DNA of 64,000 nucleotides from Membranipora membranacea (lineage: Eukaryota > Bryozoa > Gymnolaemata > Cheilostomatida > Membraniporidae): contig OU612066.1 of NCBI GenBank assembly GCA_914767715.1, forward strand, positions 27,440,283 to 27,504,282, given 5' to 3'. Every line of letters begins with the position of its first letter. Position 1 is the stretch's first letter. Shown one piece after another: positions 24,240 through 37,551 of the stretch. A program made the translations under genes and the position numbers. The notes beneath the pieces were generated by a model. It did not search any database and was not told the origin of the DNA. It saw only the letters and a program-made list of their open reading frames with translations.

Positions 24240-25582
24240 GTTAAAGACTTACAAACAGGTCTGTCTAAGTGATTAATAACCAACAACCACACAGACAGAT
24301 TGCACTGATCTATACAAGATATCTAAAGCAGCATCTTAACTCATACATAATAGATAGAAGCAATCATTAAAGGCGCAACGATTCCAGCAAAACAACACGG
24401 CAGCGTTGAGATAGATAGATGTTCCTGACGTTAAGATGTCAGCCTGTTTACATTGAAGATGTAGTGAGTGCAGTTGTGAAAATATCAGTCTAACCGCAAA
24501 TTAGGAGTCATTACAAGTTGTTAACTTAGAAGAATGACTGCACAGATATTCTGTATTATAACATATGCATAAAAGCCTTTTACAGCAGGATGGTATCTGG
24601 AACAAATAGTTCCTCATGCCAAAACTTCGAACGATGTCGGTCAGAATACAATGTTATCTCACTGGGTTACATAAAAAGTCAGCAGATAAAGAATAAGCTC
24701 CACCAGCATTATTCCCAGATATCCCGCTGCCGTATTACCATTGTACGTACACATGTAAGAACATGAGATAATAACGCTTCTAGGGCGTAGACTACACCAC
24801 CCACTTCCTTATACTTTATACGCGCTAGCCGAGGCGTTTAGCTACAAGTATTATTTAATGTATTTTACACCTCATTTTATAATATCACGGAATTACTTGA
24901 TTGCAACTTACTGGAAGGCAGCACTACTCTAGATAGCAATCTGAAATCTTCACCGACTGCTGAAGCTGCAGAAGCAGCGCAATATCCCTCTGACAGCAGT
25001 AGAGTGATTTGCTGATTACCAATCACATCAACGATTACAAACTGGTAGAATGTAATCCTATAAACATTCAACTAAGTATATACTGCTTGTACAGATAAAC
25101 GAATGTCTAAATTAAACAGAACAGCAGTCAGTTCAGTTTATAGCAACGAACACACATATATACATTATATATATTATAATATACGAATCTGCTGCGGCAG
25201 CGGAATGGACGACCGGGTCTATACCCCAAACACTCACCTCTCTGGGTAATAAATTTCTAATGCCTGCCAATTATCTCATAACTTGACCTTTATAGCATTT
25301 CGATGAAGTGCTTACAATGGTATTGAAAGTGTTATAACATCTCTACTCTCTCAAATCTTCTTCAAGCGTGATGGGATTGAAAGCTAAAACCGTTGCATAC
25401 TTTGGATGCCCTAAAATATAGCCTGCAAGCTACAAGCTGGGCGTGAATCATCGTGTATGTTTATGATGATGATTATATTATGTACTATTTCACCCTCTAG
25501 TTGTCGTACTTTGGCTTGCCGTCAGCTGATAATAGGGTTTCATATTACAGCAAAATATCAGCTTTTGCAACCATGGGTACTC

Positions 25583-25779
25583 TAATGCTTGGTTCACACA
25601 TTGTCCCAGATGACACTAGGATGCCATCCCAGATGCTTATCCCAGTCACATTATAACATTCATCCCAGATAGCCATCACAGATAGCCATCCCAGTCAATG
25701 TGAACCAGAAAATGACACAATCCCAGACTGTCTGGGATAGCATCCTAGTGTCATCTGGGACAATGTGAACCGAGCATAA
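25583..25779. mobile_element. MITE-like foldback element, copy 1
   Basis: The terminal inverted repeats are TAATGCTTGGTTCACA at the left and TGTGAACCGAGCATAA at the right, followed inwards by TTGTCCCAGATGACACTAGG and its complement. The interior repeats CCCAGAT/CCCAGTC-type units. It has no coding capacity. Confidence 0.85.
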
Positions 25780-26080
25780 GAGGAAGTGTCACAACAAACA
25801 TCTTAGTTCAAGATAAGAGATGACCGACTAAAGACTAAAGCCTTAGTCAGTGATTGTTTCTTATACTGGTGACAACCGACAGTGACAAGCATAAATATAT
25901 TAGAAATTCTAGGTTAGGAATATGGGAAATGTATGGCTGACTCAAATTGTGTCCGTATCCCATATATGTCTGGACATGGCCTTGGCAACTTTCATTGGTT
26001 TTGTAGTGATGGGAAAACAAAATCAGCAAAGCTTGTCAAGACAGACTAACTTCTATCTCCTTATAATATAGCTATATTTA

Positions 26081-26097
26081 TATATATATATATATAT
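26081..26097. repeat. TA microsatellite
   Basis: An uninterrupted TA run of 17 nt within a longer AT-rich tract. Confidence 0.9.
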
Positions 26098-27798
26098 GTT
26101 TAATTAGTATACTTGGATATAGGTGCAGCAAACACCAAGAATAACAGATGTCGAAAAGAGAAGACAACTTTAGTAGTAAAATAACTTCCCTAGTTTACAA
26201 TCTGGGAAAAACCGACCCATTCCCACTCCTGTTGATCAGAAAAAAACGTACGTACCTTGCACTGAGCTGAGTAGACAATGACACAAAGCCTTTATTCCAC
26301 AAGGTACTTACCTTCGTTCCTTGGTTACATAACAAAGAGGCTATGAGTAACCCTGGCCTCGAATATTTACATAAACATCTTAATGCACCTAATTATAAAT
26401 TTATATTACTGAATATTTATATCACATTACAGAAGACTTGAGCTTTACAAACTGTGAAAGCAATAAATGGATGAGTATTTGTACTAGTGTGAACGCTCTT
26501 GCCCAAGTGGAGTCGCGGCCTGAAGTGCTTGTTCAAACTTGACAATTTAAAAAAAACATTCCTGCTACAATAGTAGTAACTGTTGCTTATATATATACCT
26601 ATCAACACAACCAGGAATAGCGGGAGCAGTATAACCTTCTTACAACAAAGCATGTGGAGCAAGAATGACCAAAGGTTCAAATTAATGCAGCCAAGTAAAA
26701 GTGCAGTGAACAATATCTAGATAGATGAACAATATCTAGAGTCTAGCCAGAGTAACCTGCACACCGTCAACACACTTTCTATATCAATGTTGTGGTCGGA
26801 TGTCTAAGGATCTTACCCCCAAGCACGGACTTATATCTCACACTTACTAAACACAAAGAGAAAACTTTGTGGAGGCAGCGATCCAATCATGTGAATGCAG
26901 GCGGCAGCGTACATATCTGTCAGCGTCAGCGCATGTCTGATCTCTTCATCATTACCTTTATCTTTTATGTCAACTCATAATTAGTAGCTAAGACTTATAA
27001 AAGCTGCTGATCAAAGGCAGTGGGAAATTGAACGAACATTGAAGAAAGAAATGAACATGTTCAAACTGTTTGAGTTGCGGTTTAAAATTCCTGTAAAACG
27101 ACACTACACACACAAAACACTGAAGGTCAACAAATTTGTCTTTTATGGCAAGCACTCTTAGCTTTGTTGTCGCCAGGTTCATAATGTAAGTCGAATAATC
27201 ATGAAATTTGAAGACTTTTCATAAAAAGTATTACCTAATGAAACCTCATCCATCATAGGTTGTTCGGTTTGCAGATCTTAAGAGGTCTCTAACAGAAAAC
27301 ATGCAATATGAATTAAAGAACAGACTAGGCACCTTTCAGTAACTACCTCACTACTACAGTACTAATCATCGACACAACCAGATCATATAAGAAGATGATT
27401 ATTTTAAAAATCTGTTGAGATCTTACAACAAAATGCGGCATCATATAGTTATATAAAATCCATATATCATGATGACATGCTGCCAATGGATAAGCAGAGG
27501 TCAATTTCCTGGCATCAAATAGTAGATAAGACAGCAACCCTATAAGATGATTACATAATTAATAATATCATTTCTCAACTCGGCAGCAGTGGAGTTTGAA
27601 TCAGTAACTCATCAGTAGCTTGTTGTTGTCTCTATCTCTCTTTCTCTGACACATGCTTGTAATCTGTTTCTTCTCTGCAGAAGTAACAGTCGGTGGATGC
27701 CCTATTGATTATGCCATTTCAAATGATCGTGATAATACTTTTTGAACCCCACATAGTCAATTAAACACCATGTGGAGACAACTCATAATAAAGGTATC

Positions 27799-28102
27799 TA
27801 ATGCTTGGTTCACATTGTCCCAGATGACACTATGCCACCCCAGATGCTTATCCCAGCCAATGTGAACCAGAAAATGACACAATCCCAGACTGTCTGGGTC
27901 CGTCTGGGATAGCATCGGGAAAGTTTGTAAGCGTCAAACTTTCCCGATGCTATCCCAGACGGACCCAGACAGTATCGGATTGTGTCATTTTCTGGTTCAC
28001 ATTGACTGGGATGGCTATCTGGGATGAATGTTATAATGTGACTGGGATAAGCATCTGGGATGGCATCCTAGTGTCATCTGGGACAATGTGAACCAAGCCT
28101 TA
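27799..28102. mobile_element. MITE-like foldback element, copy 2, with near-perfect central palindrome
   Basis: The same terminal repeats as copy 1 (TAATGCTTGGTTCACATTG ... CAATGTGAACCAAGCCTTA). The centre is a perfect palindrome: 34-bp arms (27894-27927 and 27935-27968) around a 7-nt loop TAAGCGT, and the pairing continues outward with few mismatches to about 27865 and 27998. The right half keeps a 37-bp segment missing from the left. Confidence 0.88.
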
Positions 28103-29386
28103 GTGTAATTACCGATACCTTATGACTGACTTCATGGGAACATAAACAGATAGAAATAGTTTCATAGGTCAAGCAACTCAAAATCACCATTATCTCAGCT
28201 ACAAGATAATGGGTAATGGTGTCAAATAGTATACAGAAGAAACTTATATTATTCGAGACCAGTTGGTAATAGTGGAAGAAGAGAATGCATACTTTATGAT
28301 TATGTGAATTGTCAAAAATCTAATATGACACATGCTGGGAAAGATGAGGGGAAATAGGCATCAAACCATCATTATTTGACTCTAAAACTTTTTATCACTT
28401 ATACTGAAGAAAACATTGGAAATAAAACTGTGTTCATTAAACTATAATTTATAGATCAAGACCCATCTCAAAATGTTTTGGACACGCAAGGTTTAAGCAA
28501 TAGGGTCGCTGACTGGTTACCGCGGCAACTCCCAAACTAACCAAATGAAGAAGCCGAAACCCTAAATGTTACAATGATACCTTATATAAGACCACCCACC
28601 CACCCTATTAAATAGCCAAGGTGGTGTGGGTTCAAGATGCATAATTACAGTCAGGCAAATAACAATAACAGCAATTAGATAGTCGTCATCAGAAAGAGAA
28701 AAGTGTGACAAGCAAGGTGTTAGATATCTGGTTAAAAATTATAACTTACAACAGGGTGTGAAGTAAGTCAAATCGTTCACCTAGGCAATCATACATTTGA
28801 ACACTTCAATTATACCTTATTTATTAAACTCACCGATCCCAGCAATGGAGTGTCTCGCCCATGCAAACCAAGAAGCTGCACACACACACCAGATGGCTGC
28901 TTGTTAGAAAATGAATGTTAACGACCGACTTTGCAATCTCAAATGACTGATAAGAGGAGGTTGATGTGACTATCTCCCAGCTAAGTCATTACATAACATA
29001 CATCTGAGATTTATATCTAGATATGAGTTGACAAGTAACAGCCAGTCAGACTTTGCAACTATAATAGGCTGGGCCTCATTATGATGGTACCATTATTAGA
29101 TGAAGTTTGTGCATCGTAATAGATTGCAAAGAGGAGATGATCTTACATTGTCAATTCAAGTAAAGCTCGGAGAGCACAACTTCTATAAACAATCAGAAGC
29201 CACCAGGGGGTTTGTACCAAATACCATATTGCCACAATACAGAAAATATGTATCCCATAATGCATTTCTGGGATTTCCCAGAAGGATTTCCCAATGTTAA
29301 ATGAAATGGCATTGCACGGAGGTTAATGAATTGCCCTCTAATAACATATCAATTGTAAAAATGGCACAATAAGTTGTCAGACTGAC

Positions 29387-29591
29387 CTTCGCTAGGTGGA
29401 CGAGTGAATGATAGTTTACTGCTGTAAGTTCGTTTTAGGAAGCCTCCTTGTCGCTGATGAGCCTGTGGAATAACGTTGAGTATCACAGAGGGTATAACTC
29501 CTTCTTCCCCTTCACTTCCGTCTTCTAATAGAGTACGCACTAAACACCAGGGAGATCCTGCAGGATTACCGTACACCTCTACTATACTCAC
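29387..29591 (-). CDS. trio: trio exon 16: SH3-1, second half, and linker
   Basis: The exon is 205 nt, phase 0 in and phase 1 out. The acceptor is CATACAG|GTG and the donor GAAG|GTCAGT. The peptide SPWCLVRTLL followed by EEGVIPSVILNVI is the SH3 RT/n-Src core and closing strand (Trio PDWCLVRT, AEGLVPCGSL). The tail FLKRTYSSKLSFTRPPSE is linker. Residues 779-846. Confidence 0.97.
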
Positions 29592-31048
29592 CTGTATGTG
29601 ATAAATAACATGAAATCAAAAGAATATCAAATGTTTTAAACACAAAGCGCTGAGGAGAGGCATTTTGGATTGCAGCTTATGGCTGTAGAATATCCTTGTC
29701 AAAACTAATCATATAACAGGCACCCTTCTACATGGAGAGTCTGTGAGCCACTCACTCCTATGTAGCCTCTCTAATTTCCCTGATATGGCCCATGTGCTCT
29801 CCCTAATTCGATACAAATTAAGAAATTAAACAAAGCAGTTGCCTTTTCTTTTTCCAGGAGGGGAAAACTCATTATAAAATTGGTGAATAATTATGTAACC
29901 CATATATAATAGAGACGGTGAAATTGTGTAAACTACTTCTTGTCTTATATGGCTTTTTTCATGATTAGGGTCAAAGAGAACAACCTGCCTAATTCCTTAT
30001 GGATAATTTTCGCAACATGTATGCAGTAATCCATGAAACTGGTGAGGGGAAAACCTTGGCTGTTGATGTACCATCCCCATCATATTGCAGGTAATCAAAT
30101 TAGATTCAGCTAGTTGTTTTCATTATAATGAATTAGATGTGATATTTGAGGCTCAATAATCTCATAAAACCTTCATCAGTAGCAGCCATTTGGCAGCTTA
30201 CTCTGTATGGAGCAAACGTATTGATCATCAACACAGCACATTAACACCGGCCCACCGGGTTTGTGTAATTCCTCGGTGTCAATATGAAACATTTCGTTAT
30301 CGAGATGATATGCTAAACCAAAATAACACGACCTTCACTCATTACCAGATGACAGACAGATGAATTGTCAGAGTCACCAGATCATATCTGACTCAAACCT
30401 ACACCAAACTCATTATTCTATCAAATCAGGCTCACGTGGCGCCAGCAGTACTTTTTCCTATGCTGCTCAGTGACGCCTAAGTCAGATGCTGAGAAAGATC
30501 AAAATTGCTGTAGATCACCGAAAAGCTCTATGAGTACCCAAAGCCCTTGAAAGTTGCATACTACATTTTTTTTCATAAACATGGTTGGTGCTGAGTTGTT
30601 TCGTACCAAAAACTTTGTTGACTGGGGTTTGCAAAAATAATCTTAGCCTTTTCCCTCCATAATTGGTGCATGGGCTCAAACATTTGTGAGGCCGCGAAGC
30701 CCTCATTCTTACAAGAACCTTAAGCAGCAAGCTTTAAGAATAATGTGCACACTCATTTTTACACCACAGAGCAAAACTATGCTTTTTTTCAGACACGAAC
30801 AGGTCTATGAATAAGAGTGACACAAGCACCCAACACCTGACCTATCAGTGTCAGAAAGCAGCGATGCTGTCTGACTACCAGGACCAGGTGCTGCCGGCCG
30901 ACAGCCTGCTCACTAAAGCTGACGACTTGTGGCGCCTCCGACTCAGATAATAATAAACGATGTACATAAATAAATATAGAAGCTCCACAAGTAGCCAATG
31001 AAATGAAATGTAGAACAAACTGAGTGCATACACAGCTGTTTAAGAGAT

Positions 31049-31128
31049 TAACCGGTGAAGAGGTAAAATGTCTGCCCATAGATTGAACCCCTCAAGATAT
31101 GATAAGGCAAGACAGCCAGGAAGCTATC
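31049..31128 (+). repeat. 80-bp direct repeat, copy 1
   Basis: ACCGGTGAAGAGGTAAAATG then TCTGCCCATAGATTGAACCC through to GCCAGGAAGCTATCA; repeated with few changes at 31294-31374. Confidence 0.85.
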
Positions 31129-31293
31129 AGTAACACGTACCTTACAGGTGTACGTTAGCTAGTTTGGTGTGTCTTTATCTCCGCTAGCTAAGTTTTAGTT
31201 TGAAAAAAAGCGTTGAGGTTTGGTAACCTGTTCACTGTTAGTTAGACTAAATTTAGCTTTTCCAATCACAGGGGGGGAGATATGGGATACATT

Positions 31294-31374
31294 GACCGGT
31301 GAAGAGGTAGAATTTCTGCCCATAGATTGAACCCCTCAAGATATTGATAAGGCATGACAGCCAGGAAGCTATCA
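31294..31374 (+). repeat. 80-bp direct repeat, copy 2
   Basis: Second copy of the 31049-31128 unit, about 245 bp downstream, differing by a few substitutions and one inserted T. It abuts the inverted-repeat element at 31399-31564. Confidence 0.85.
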
Positions 31375-31398
31375 CAAAGTAAGGAAATATATCCCTCA

Positions 31399-31564
31399 TA
31401 TCTCCCTACTAAGCTAGCAAAAATATAGACGCCCTAAACTAGCTAAACTTAATTCTAGCTAACATACACCTCTATCTATGGTATATGATGTTGATAGCTT
31501 CACAGATATATATCCTTAGTTTAGCTAATTTGGGGCGGGTAAATTTTTTCTTAGTAGGGAGATA
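31399..31564. mobile_element. Small inverted-repeat (MITE-like) element
   Basis: The left end ATCTCCCTACTAAG and further in CCTAAACTAGCTAAACTTA pair with the right end CTTAGTAGGGAGAT and TTAGTTTAGCTAATTTGGGG. About 166 bp, non-coding. Related GTTAGCTAG motifs occur at 31150-31200. Confidence 0.7.
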
Positions 31565-32397
31565 AGAGGTTAGGTAATCGTTACCTATATGTAAATTAAT
31601 TTAATCTAAGCCTGTACAAAATGGCGAACATTTCGTCCTCTTTCTCTTCTACTACTCTTTGAAACCTGAGCAAAATAAGGCTGGTTTACAAGTTTTCAAC
31701 TTTACACTCTTTTTTAATCACCCATCTCGCTGGCTTGGTACGTATATTATGAAAATATTTTGTCACTCTGAGGAAAACATCGAATCTCGGATGCAGGCGC
31801 TTCTTAACAAGGAAAATATTCAAGGCAAGAACAACTTCAACGCCAAAACGTCATAAAGTTGTGCGAAAACGTTTTTTGTATCACAAGGACTCTTCGTCGA
31901 ATGAGAATAATTAATAAAAATACAATAATATGTCAATCAAGCGGCTACTTTGATATAGTTCATTTAATCCACCAGGGAGTTAAATGTTTGTGTGTTACTG
32001 AGTGTGTCGCCTTCCTGGGTATTGTTCTCTGCACAGATAATTCAGCTTTGGTACAGACATAAGGCCTTTTCACCTCTCAACTTTGTTGTTTTGAAAAACA
32101 TCACCAGACGCCAGGGTTCATCACATATTTATCGTTATGAGTGACTCGGGAACATCCTAAAATTTCCCCATGGTAAGGACCATACATCCAGACACCAGAT
32201 TACACTGAGGGGTCTGAGGGTGCGTTATCGCATATCGAACCCAGAGCTCTTGACCCTTTCATCATACCCCAAACTTAGGATTGAAAGCGGGTTTCTTATG
32301 GGCCAATAGCAATGGCAGTGGAACTTCCTGCATGATTTCCTATAGTCAAACATAATTCTCATTTTGAGGGTCAAAAGTCTGAGCCCTGGCCATGGCA

Positions 32398-32410
32398 GGG
32401 GGGGGGGGGG
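32398..32410. repeat. G13 homopolymer
   Basis: Thirteen G, preceded by AGTCTGAGCCCTGGCCATGG, which resembles the start of the poly-C module. Confidence 0.85.
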
Positions 32411-32696
32411 CTGTTAAGTTTTAATGGGACAACTGAGTAATATCGCATCAGGTGCGGAATAGCAAAACACAAGTACCTTCTAAAACAACGATATCATGAG
32501 AAATGACTCTATCAGCATACTAGAAGCAGCTAAAAGATTTAACAAGTAACACGGAAAGCTGAGTTTTGCTACATATAACCCAAGGATAAAAGATTGAAAG
32601 GGTGTTATGGGAGTGGTTGACAGCGGCTGTTGCACTCAACACCCATACTACTCAAAAAAAGCTTGGGTACACAAACCATGCTTCCGACAGCCTTAC

Positions 32697-32783
32697 CTCT
32701 TGTCCTATAGTAAGTGTCAGCTCTTTATCGTTTGCAGCCTCATAATCCTGAATAACTATAGATGTTGTAGCAGCACACTCTTT
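32697..32783 (-). CDS. trio: trio exon 15: SH3-1, first half
   Basis: This exon has 29 codons, phase 0 to 0; it is too short to show up as a long open frame. The acceptor is CTATTGCAG|AAA and the donor GAG|GTAAGG. The peptide ATTSIVIQDYEAANDKELTL carries the SH3 signature ALYDY-like segment (Trio LTVVIHDFTACNSNELTI). Residues 750-778. Confidence 0.93.
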
Positions 32784-35700
32784 CTGCAATAGAAGTTTAT
32801 GATATCTGATTTAGAGTGAAATGAAAGTACAATACAATACAAGGAACCCAAAATAGTGCACAGCCCTACTGCACATACGATAAGAATAAAAGTTATGATC
32901 TTAGAGCATCACGGAGATGGATTACACATCAAGAGTGACAGATGATTTCACAACAGAGATCATAGCCAAGGACAGGAGTTGATAAGGGTCAACATTTTAT
33001 TCTCAAGTGCCTTCGGATGCCTTTGTATTGTCTTACACAAGCCTGAGTCATATTGCGATCAAACGGGCCTAGTGATCTCTCATAGCGTTCAGCAGATGAC
33101 AAAAAACAAAGAAAAGATTGATAGTATAGGCATGGAGAACTAATTTCACCCTTTTTCTTTTATGGGGCAAAGGTTCTCGCATCTGTCTCCCGACCAGATG
33201 GAGGGGTAAAGAATTTGGAGGGGGTGGCTCAACCTAGATATATGTCTGTTGCTCTGCTGTGTATGGGAGCTGACTAATAGCTCAACAACAGGGTGAACAA
33301 AAGCTTTAGTTGCTTGGATTGAGAGGATGGATGGTGTCACCAGTTATTATAAGGGTGCGTGATAGGTGGTGCTACTACTGACTCAGAAACATGCCAGAGG
33401 GTGCACTAGGGCTGCAGAAGGTGAATGGTAGCAGGTATTCTGTTACGTCGTAGACAAAGTGGTTTGTTCAGTTCTGGACGGAGAGAACGAAGCATATCAG
33501 ATTACAAAATCTTTGATTTGGAAGCTCTTCAACATTGGACTACCTAGCTCACCAATGTGGTCAAAACAAAGAACAAGGGCGGTAAAACCTGCTACAGCCT
33601 CCCCCTCTCTCCTGGCCAAATACCAGTAAATAAAGTTAGAAAAATGTGTCAAAGTCAAAATATTATACTTACCTTTTTGAAAATGTTGAGAGAAAATGAA
33701 GGCTTTAGTTTTGGTCCCATCATTTGTTGTCAGGCGTTGATAGTTTAATCCTTTTTAATCCTCAGTTAGTGGGTTTTAATCCAGAGACATTCCCTTTGAG
33801 CTTTCCAGACAGACGAGTCAACAACTTTACCCAAGATTGGGCTTGTATTGAGTTTCAATCAAATTAATTTATTGTCTTAAAATCCAGAGAGTGTAGAAAT
33901 TTCTTACGGCCCACTCGCCCACTAATACTATTAGTGTATTGTACTGCAGGTTGTACGGAGCTGAATTGATATGAAATAATAACTAATTACATCTAAATTA
34001 ATATTAATACATGCAGAGGAAATCTATATTTTTCTCCTGTAGCATTTATATGTGTATTTCATATATCGGCAGCGTATATATATCGGCAGCGTTTAGAGGT
34101 ATAGTATAGGTATAGAGGCAGCAGAACAGTGTTGATTGCAGTGGAGTATGCCACGAGTCGATCTCAATGATGGATTAATAACAACAAAACAAGTGTTCGG
34201 CAGCATCATTGTTGTCTATTAAGCACGCTGCCTTTTTTTCCCAGGCTCAGTTTGTTGCACTCATTAACGAGTCAATTACTTATCTATCAGATCAATGACT
34301 TGATTTTATGATTTGTGGCGCCTGATGAGCCTGGGATTAAAATACTGGCAGCAGCAGCAGCTAAATCTCAAAATGGATTTTGTGCGTAGCTAACGAATAA
34401 CCTTGTACATTGTTGTAGTATATAGTTAATTACCTGATCACACATTGAGAACATTTTCTTTTAGTTTGTGGAGACCAAAGGTTTGATTTTATTAGGCCGA
34501 AATGCTACAAAGCGTTGTTGAGGTTTTTTTTACATCCAATCAACCCCTAAAAGTCACGGCCTTATTGAGAGCTTATGAAAAAGTTACTAAATGATCTCAT
34601 ATGGCTACTAGGGCGAGGCAACAGGCAAGCATGTTCCAAATACTTCTATGATGTTGTCGAGTACGCGGAAGGATTAGCAAGTTGGATATGACCATACCTT
34701 AGCCATATTTTAAATGTTTGTCAGTGATTAATGTACTTATAAGCAAGGGGGAAATCACTCCATGTAATACCAACACTTTTTTCCCCTGAAAAACTTAACC
34801 TTGCTCACTATAGTACCTGCACACTTTTATGAGTTGTAACAAGTCTCGTGATCGTGTAAGAGATTGCCACAAATGCTATTAATCGCTCAGACGGAATGCC
34901 TAACAGGTTTATGTTGCTTTAGCAGTCATTATATAAGCTAGTTTTGATTTCAGAACTATCTTAATACGAATTCTGCAAAACTCAACACATAACCCGATCA
35001 ATGAAATCAATGGCTAACCAAATTAAAAGACAAAATTACACCAGGCAATAATACGATAATGTAGATATTACTGAGGGACAGAGTGTGATGTCCTGAACTT
35101 AGTAAAGTGTCAGCAAGTCCAAGTTCTCAGCATGGAAAAAAGGGTGCTCAGTTCTCTCCCCATGCACCACAGAAATAAAAAAGGGAGTACTATATTTTTT
35201 GATATCAATGTCATGGGCTTACTGACGCAAGAGGTCACAGTTATACCATCATGACTATCATGAGATAGCAGTTCTGATGTGTACTATATTACACTGAGGT
35301 GCAATGGTTGGCTGTTTGGAGTCCGAAGTGTTGTGCCCCCCTCCTCAGCTAAGCTCGAGTCTGGAGCCATCACTGTCAGCAATAGCAGGCTGGATAGACA
35401 CTCATGTTGTTAATGGAGATGATTGACTTTAGTAGCGAACTGAGAATGGTCATTATCACCAATATCAGTTATATATATCTCCTATTCATAACAGGCAAAC
35501 GACCAGGTGAAATAATAGTATAAGTGTCAATAACCGTACACATCATCCTCATTAGCAGATAGTGGGACAACTCCAAAATCTACCGGTCCCAATTGAATAT
35601 AACAATAGACATGTATGTGCCACTACTTTCAATTAACAACCTCTGATGTAAAATAACAGCAGGGAGTTGGGGGACATATGTACCAAACTCCTTATCGGTG

Positions 35701-36783
35701 ATTATATCTTCTTCCTCATTATAAATACATTTTCGATTCTCCCCACAAAGCAAGAGAGATTACCAATCTATAAATAAACTTCATAGATTGCTCATCTATC
35801 TATTCATATTTTTCCTCGACTAAGGGAAGGGCTCAACATTGATAGAGGCAATCTCAATTTTCAAAATTTTATTCGATATGTGGATAAAATCTTTGACAAT
35901 CAGCCACACAATGATTCCAACAATTATTTTGTTTTCTCTCCCCTTGAGAGTTTGAAAATATTGATCTATGTACAGTAAGAGATGATAATTATCTAAAATA
36001 TATAACTATATACAAAATCTCATGAATCTCAATGGATGATACTTCAAGTGCGTACCGTTTACTAGGTACGCAAAAATGGAAATATAATATAAATAGAACA
36101 GAAAAAAGAGAGACAGCTAGAGTTGATACAGTGAACATTGAACGCTATAAGTATAAACAGCACCAACAAAACATCCTGTCAAATATCAGTACATCAGAGA
36201 AAAATGGAAAAAAGATCATCAAGAGTTGTCTGCTCATTAGGAGAGTAAATCTTGATGTAAAGCGCTTGTTTCTGAAAAAAACAAGACGTTACAAGACTTT
36301 CAGTTGCCTTGCACTTACAGCACATATGTGCAGATCATGGGTCTAAATGCTATTACGTCATGATATTTCTTATGAAGAATAGCGAGTAAAATAATAGAAT
36401 TGCATTATAAATAGAAGCTATTAACAAAAACATGGTAACAATTATTGAACAGAAAAAGAGAATGAAGCCTAATAGATAGATAAGATAGTAGGAAAAAGAA
36501 TTTCTGAGCATCAAGCTGCCCAGTTCAATCCAAGAGAAGAATTGTTTCACCAGCAGATTGCAGCTATGTTTTGGCGGACGGGAATGAACATTGGAAGCGG
36601 TCAGCAGCTGGAGAGTCATTCAATAGTATCACAGATAAGGAGTCAAAAACAAATAACAGACAAATCATCTCATCTCAATCAGGTCATCCAATCACAGGCC
36701 AGCTGCGACTTGACCTATTTACAGAGAAGCGATATGATAGGCTGTTATGTCTGAGGCTTGGCAGCAGTTGGTCAGCTGCTTAC
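32784..36783. other. Intron between trio exons 14 and 15
   Basis: A 4.0-kb AT-rich intron. No exon, gene or repeat element could be supported. Confidence 0.65.
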
Positions 36784-36916
36784 TTGTGATGATCTGTGAT
36801 TATTGCTGCCACTACCAGTGCTATCTGAAGATACCGCTGTACCGACAGAGTTCTGTGAACCTCTCTGCTCAAATGACAACTCGTCCAATGATGTATTACT
36901 AATACTGTCCAACTCC
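36784..36916 (-). CDS. trio: trio exon 14: PH1-SH3 linker
   Basis: The exon is 133 nt, one-base entry, exit phase 0. The acceptor is TTGTTGTAG|G and the donor CAA|GTAAGC. The peptide ELDSISNTSLDELSFEQRGS then a Ser/Gly-rich tail resembles the Trio linker in position and composition (TSQNTLDSDKLSGG). Residues 705-749. Confidence 0.85.
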
Positions 36917-37551
36917 CTACAACAATAAAAAACAATAGAATAAGATATCTGTGGACGATGATGGATGCAAATAAAACTGTAAATATATGGGTGGAAACAT
37001 GGAAGTCAGTATTAAATCGAATTTTATACAACATGAATACTTTTGAAGTTGGACAAAAAGTGGAAGTTGATCAATTTAAATGATATATGAGTATTTGACT
37101 CAGACAACATCAGGCCATTCTCGGGACTAAAGGATTTTAAGTCATGCATGGATGTTGTTTTTATTTTGTTGGCGTCTCAAATCTTGAGAAACACATAACT
37201 GGCAAAGTGCATGATGAATTTTACCATCAATTACACACATGACAGACAGTGGGTGCAGACAAAAGAGAATGTAAACAACAAGGGCACAAATATTTCTGTA
37301 ATTACAGCCTGTTGTCACAATGAAGAAGGATTTACGTTAAACCTTTGTAAGAGTGGAAGTGGTCAGCTAAGTTTGAAATTGTTTGTACAGTTATGTTCAA
37401 CAGAGGAACTCCGTTTAACTTCAAGCAAAGTACTATGAAAAGTTGGGCCGAAAACAGACTTGGCTGAGCACCTTTTCTCACAATGGGGGAGTTGTCAGTT
37501 GCCTCCCAAATCTAAACGTCACAAAACTAAGGCTATTGTTGAGTAACTTAC
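36917..37551. other. Intron between trio exons 13 and 14
   Basis: 635 bp of AT-rich intron; nothing recognised. Confidence 0.7.

Larger units (their letters stand above)
20947..29386. other. Intron between trio exons 16 and 17
   Basis: The longest intron (8.4 kb). It holds the candidate first exon 24239-24209, a C16 run (22675-22690), two MITE-like foldback elements (25583-25779 and 27799-28102) and a TA microsatellite (26081-26097). A donor-like GTAAGT follows a GC-richer segment near 25071-24912, a weak candidate for a 5' UTR exon. Confidence 0.65.
29592..32696. other. Intron between trio exons 15 and 16
   Basis: A 3.1-kb intron. The 31040-31570 part is a nest of duplicated and inverted repeats, and a G13 run lies at 32398-32410. 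No further exon was seen. Confidence 0.65.

Noticed and set aside
24912-25071. Segment ending in a GTAAGT donor as a 5' UTR exon for a GEF2 isoform
   Set aside because: The donor looks good, but no start, promoter motif or phase constraint supports it. Mentioned only within the intron entry.
30789-31079. 96-codon minus-strand ATG frame
   Set aside because: It lies partly in the duplicated 80-bp repeat, has no family similarity and no matching donor; likely chance.
36032-36346. 104-codon plus-strand frame rich in Lys/Arg/Thr
   Set aside because: AT-rich composition explains the residues; no similarity, and it lies in the 4-kb trio intron.
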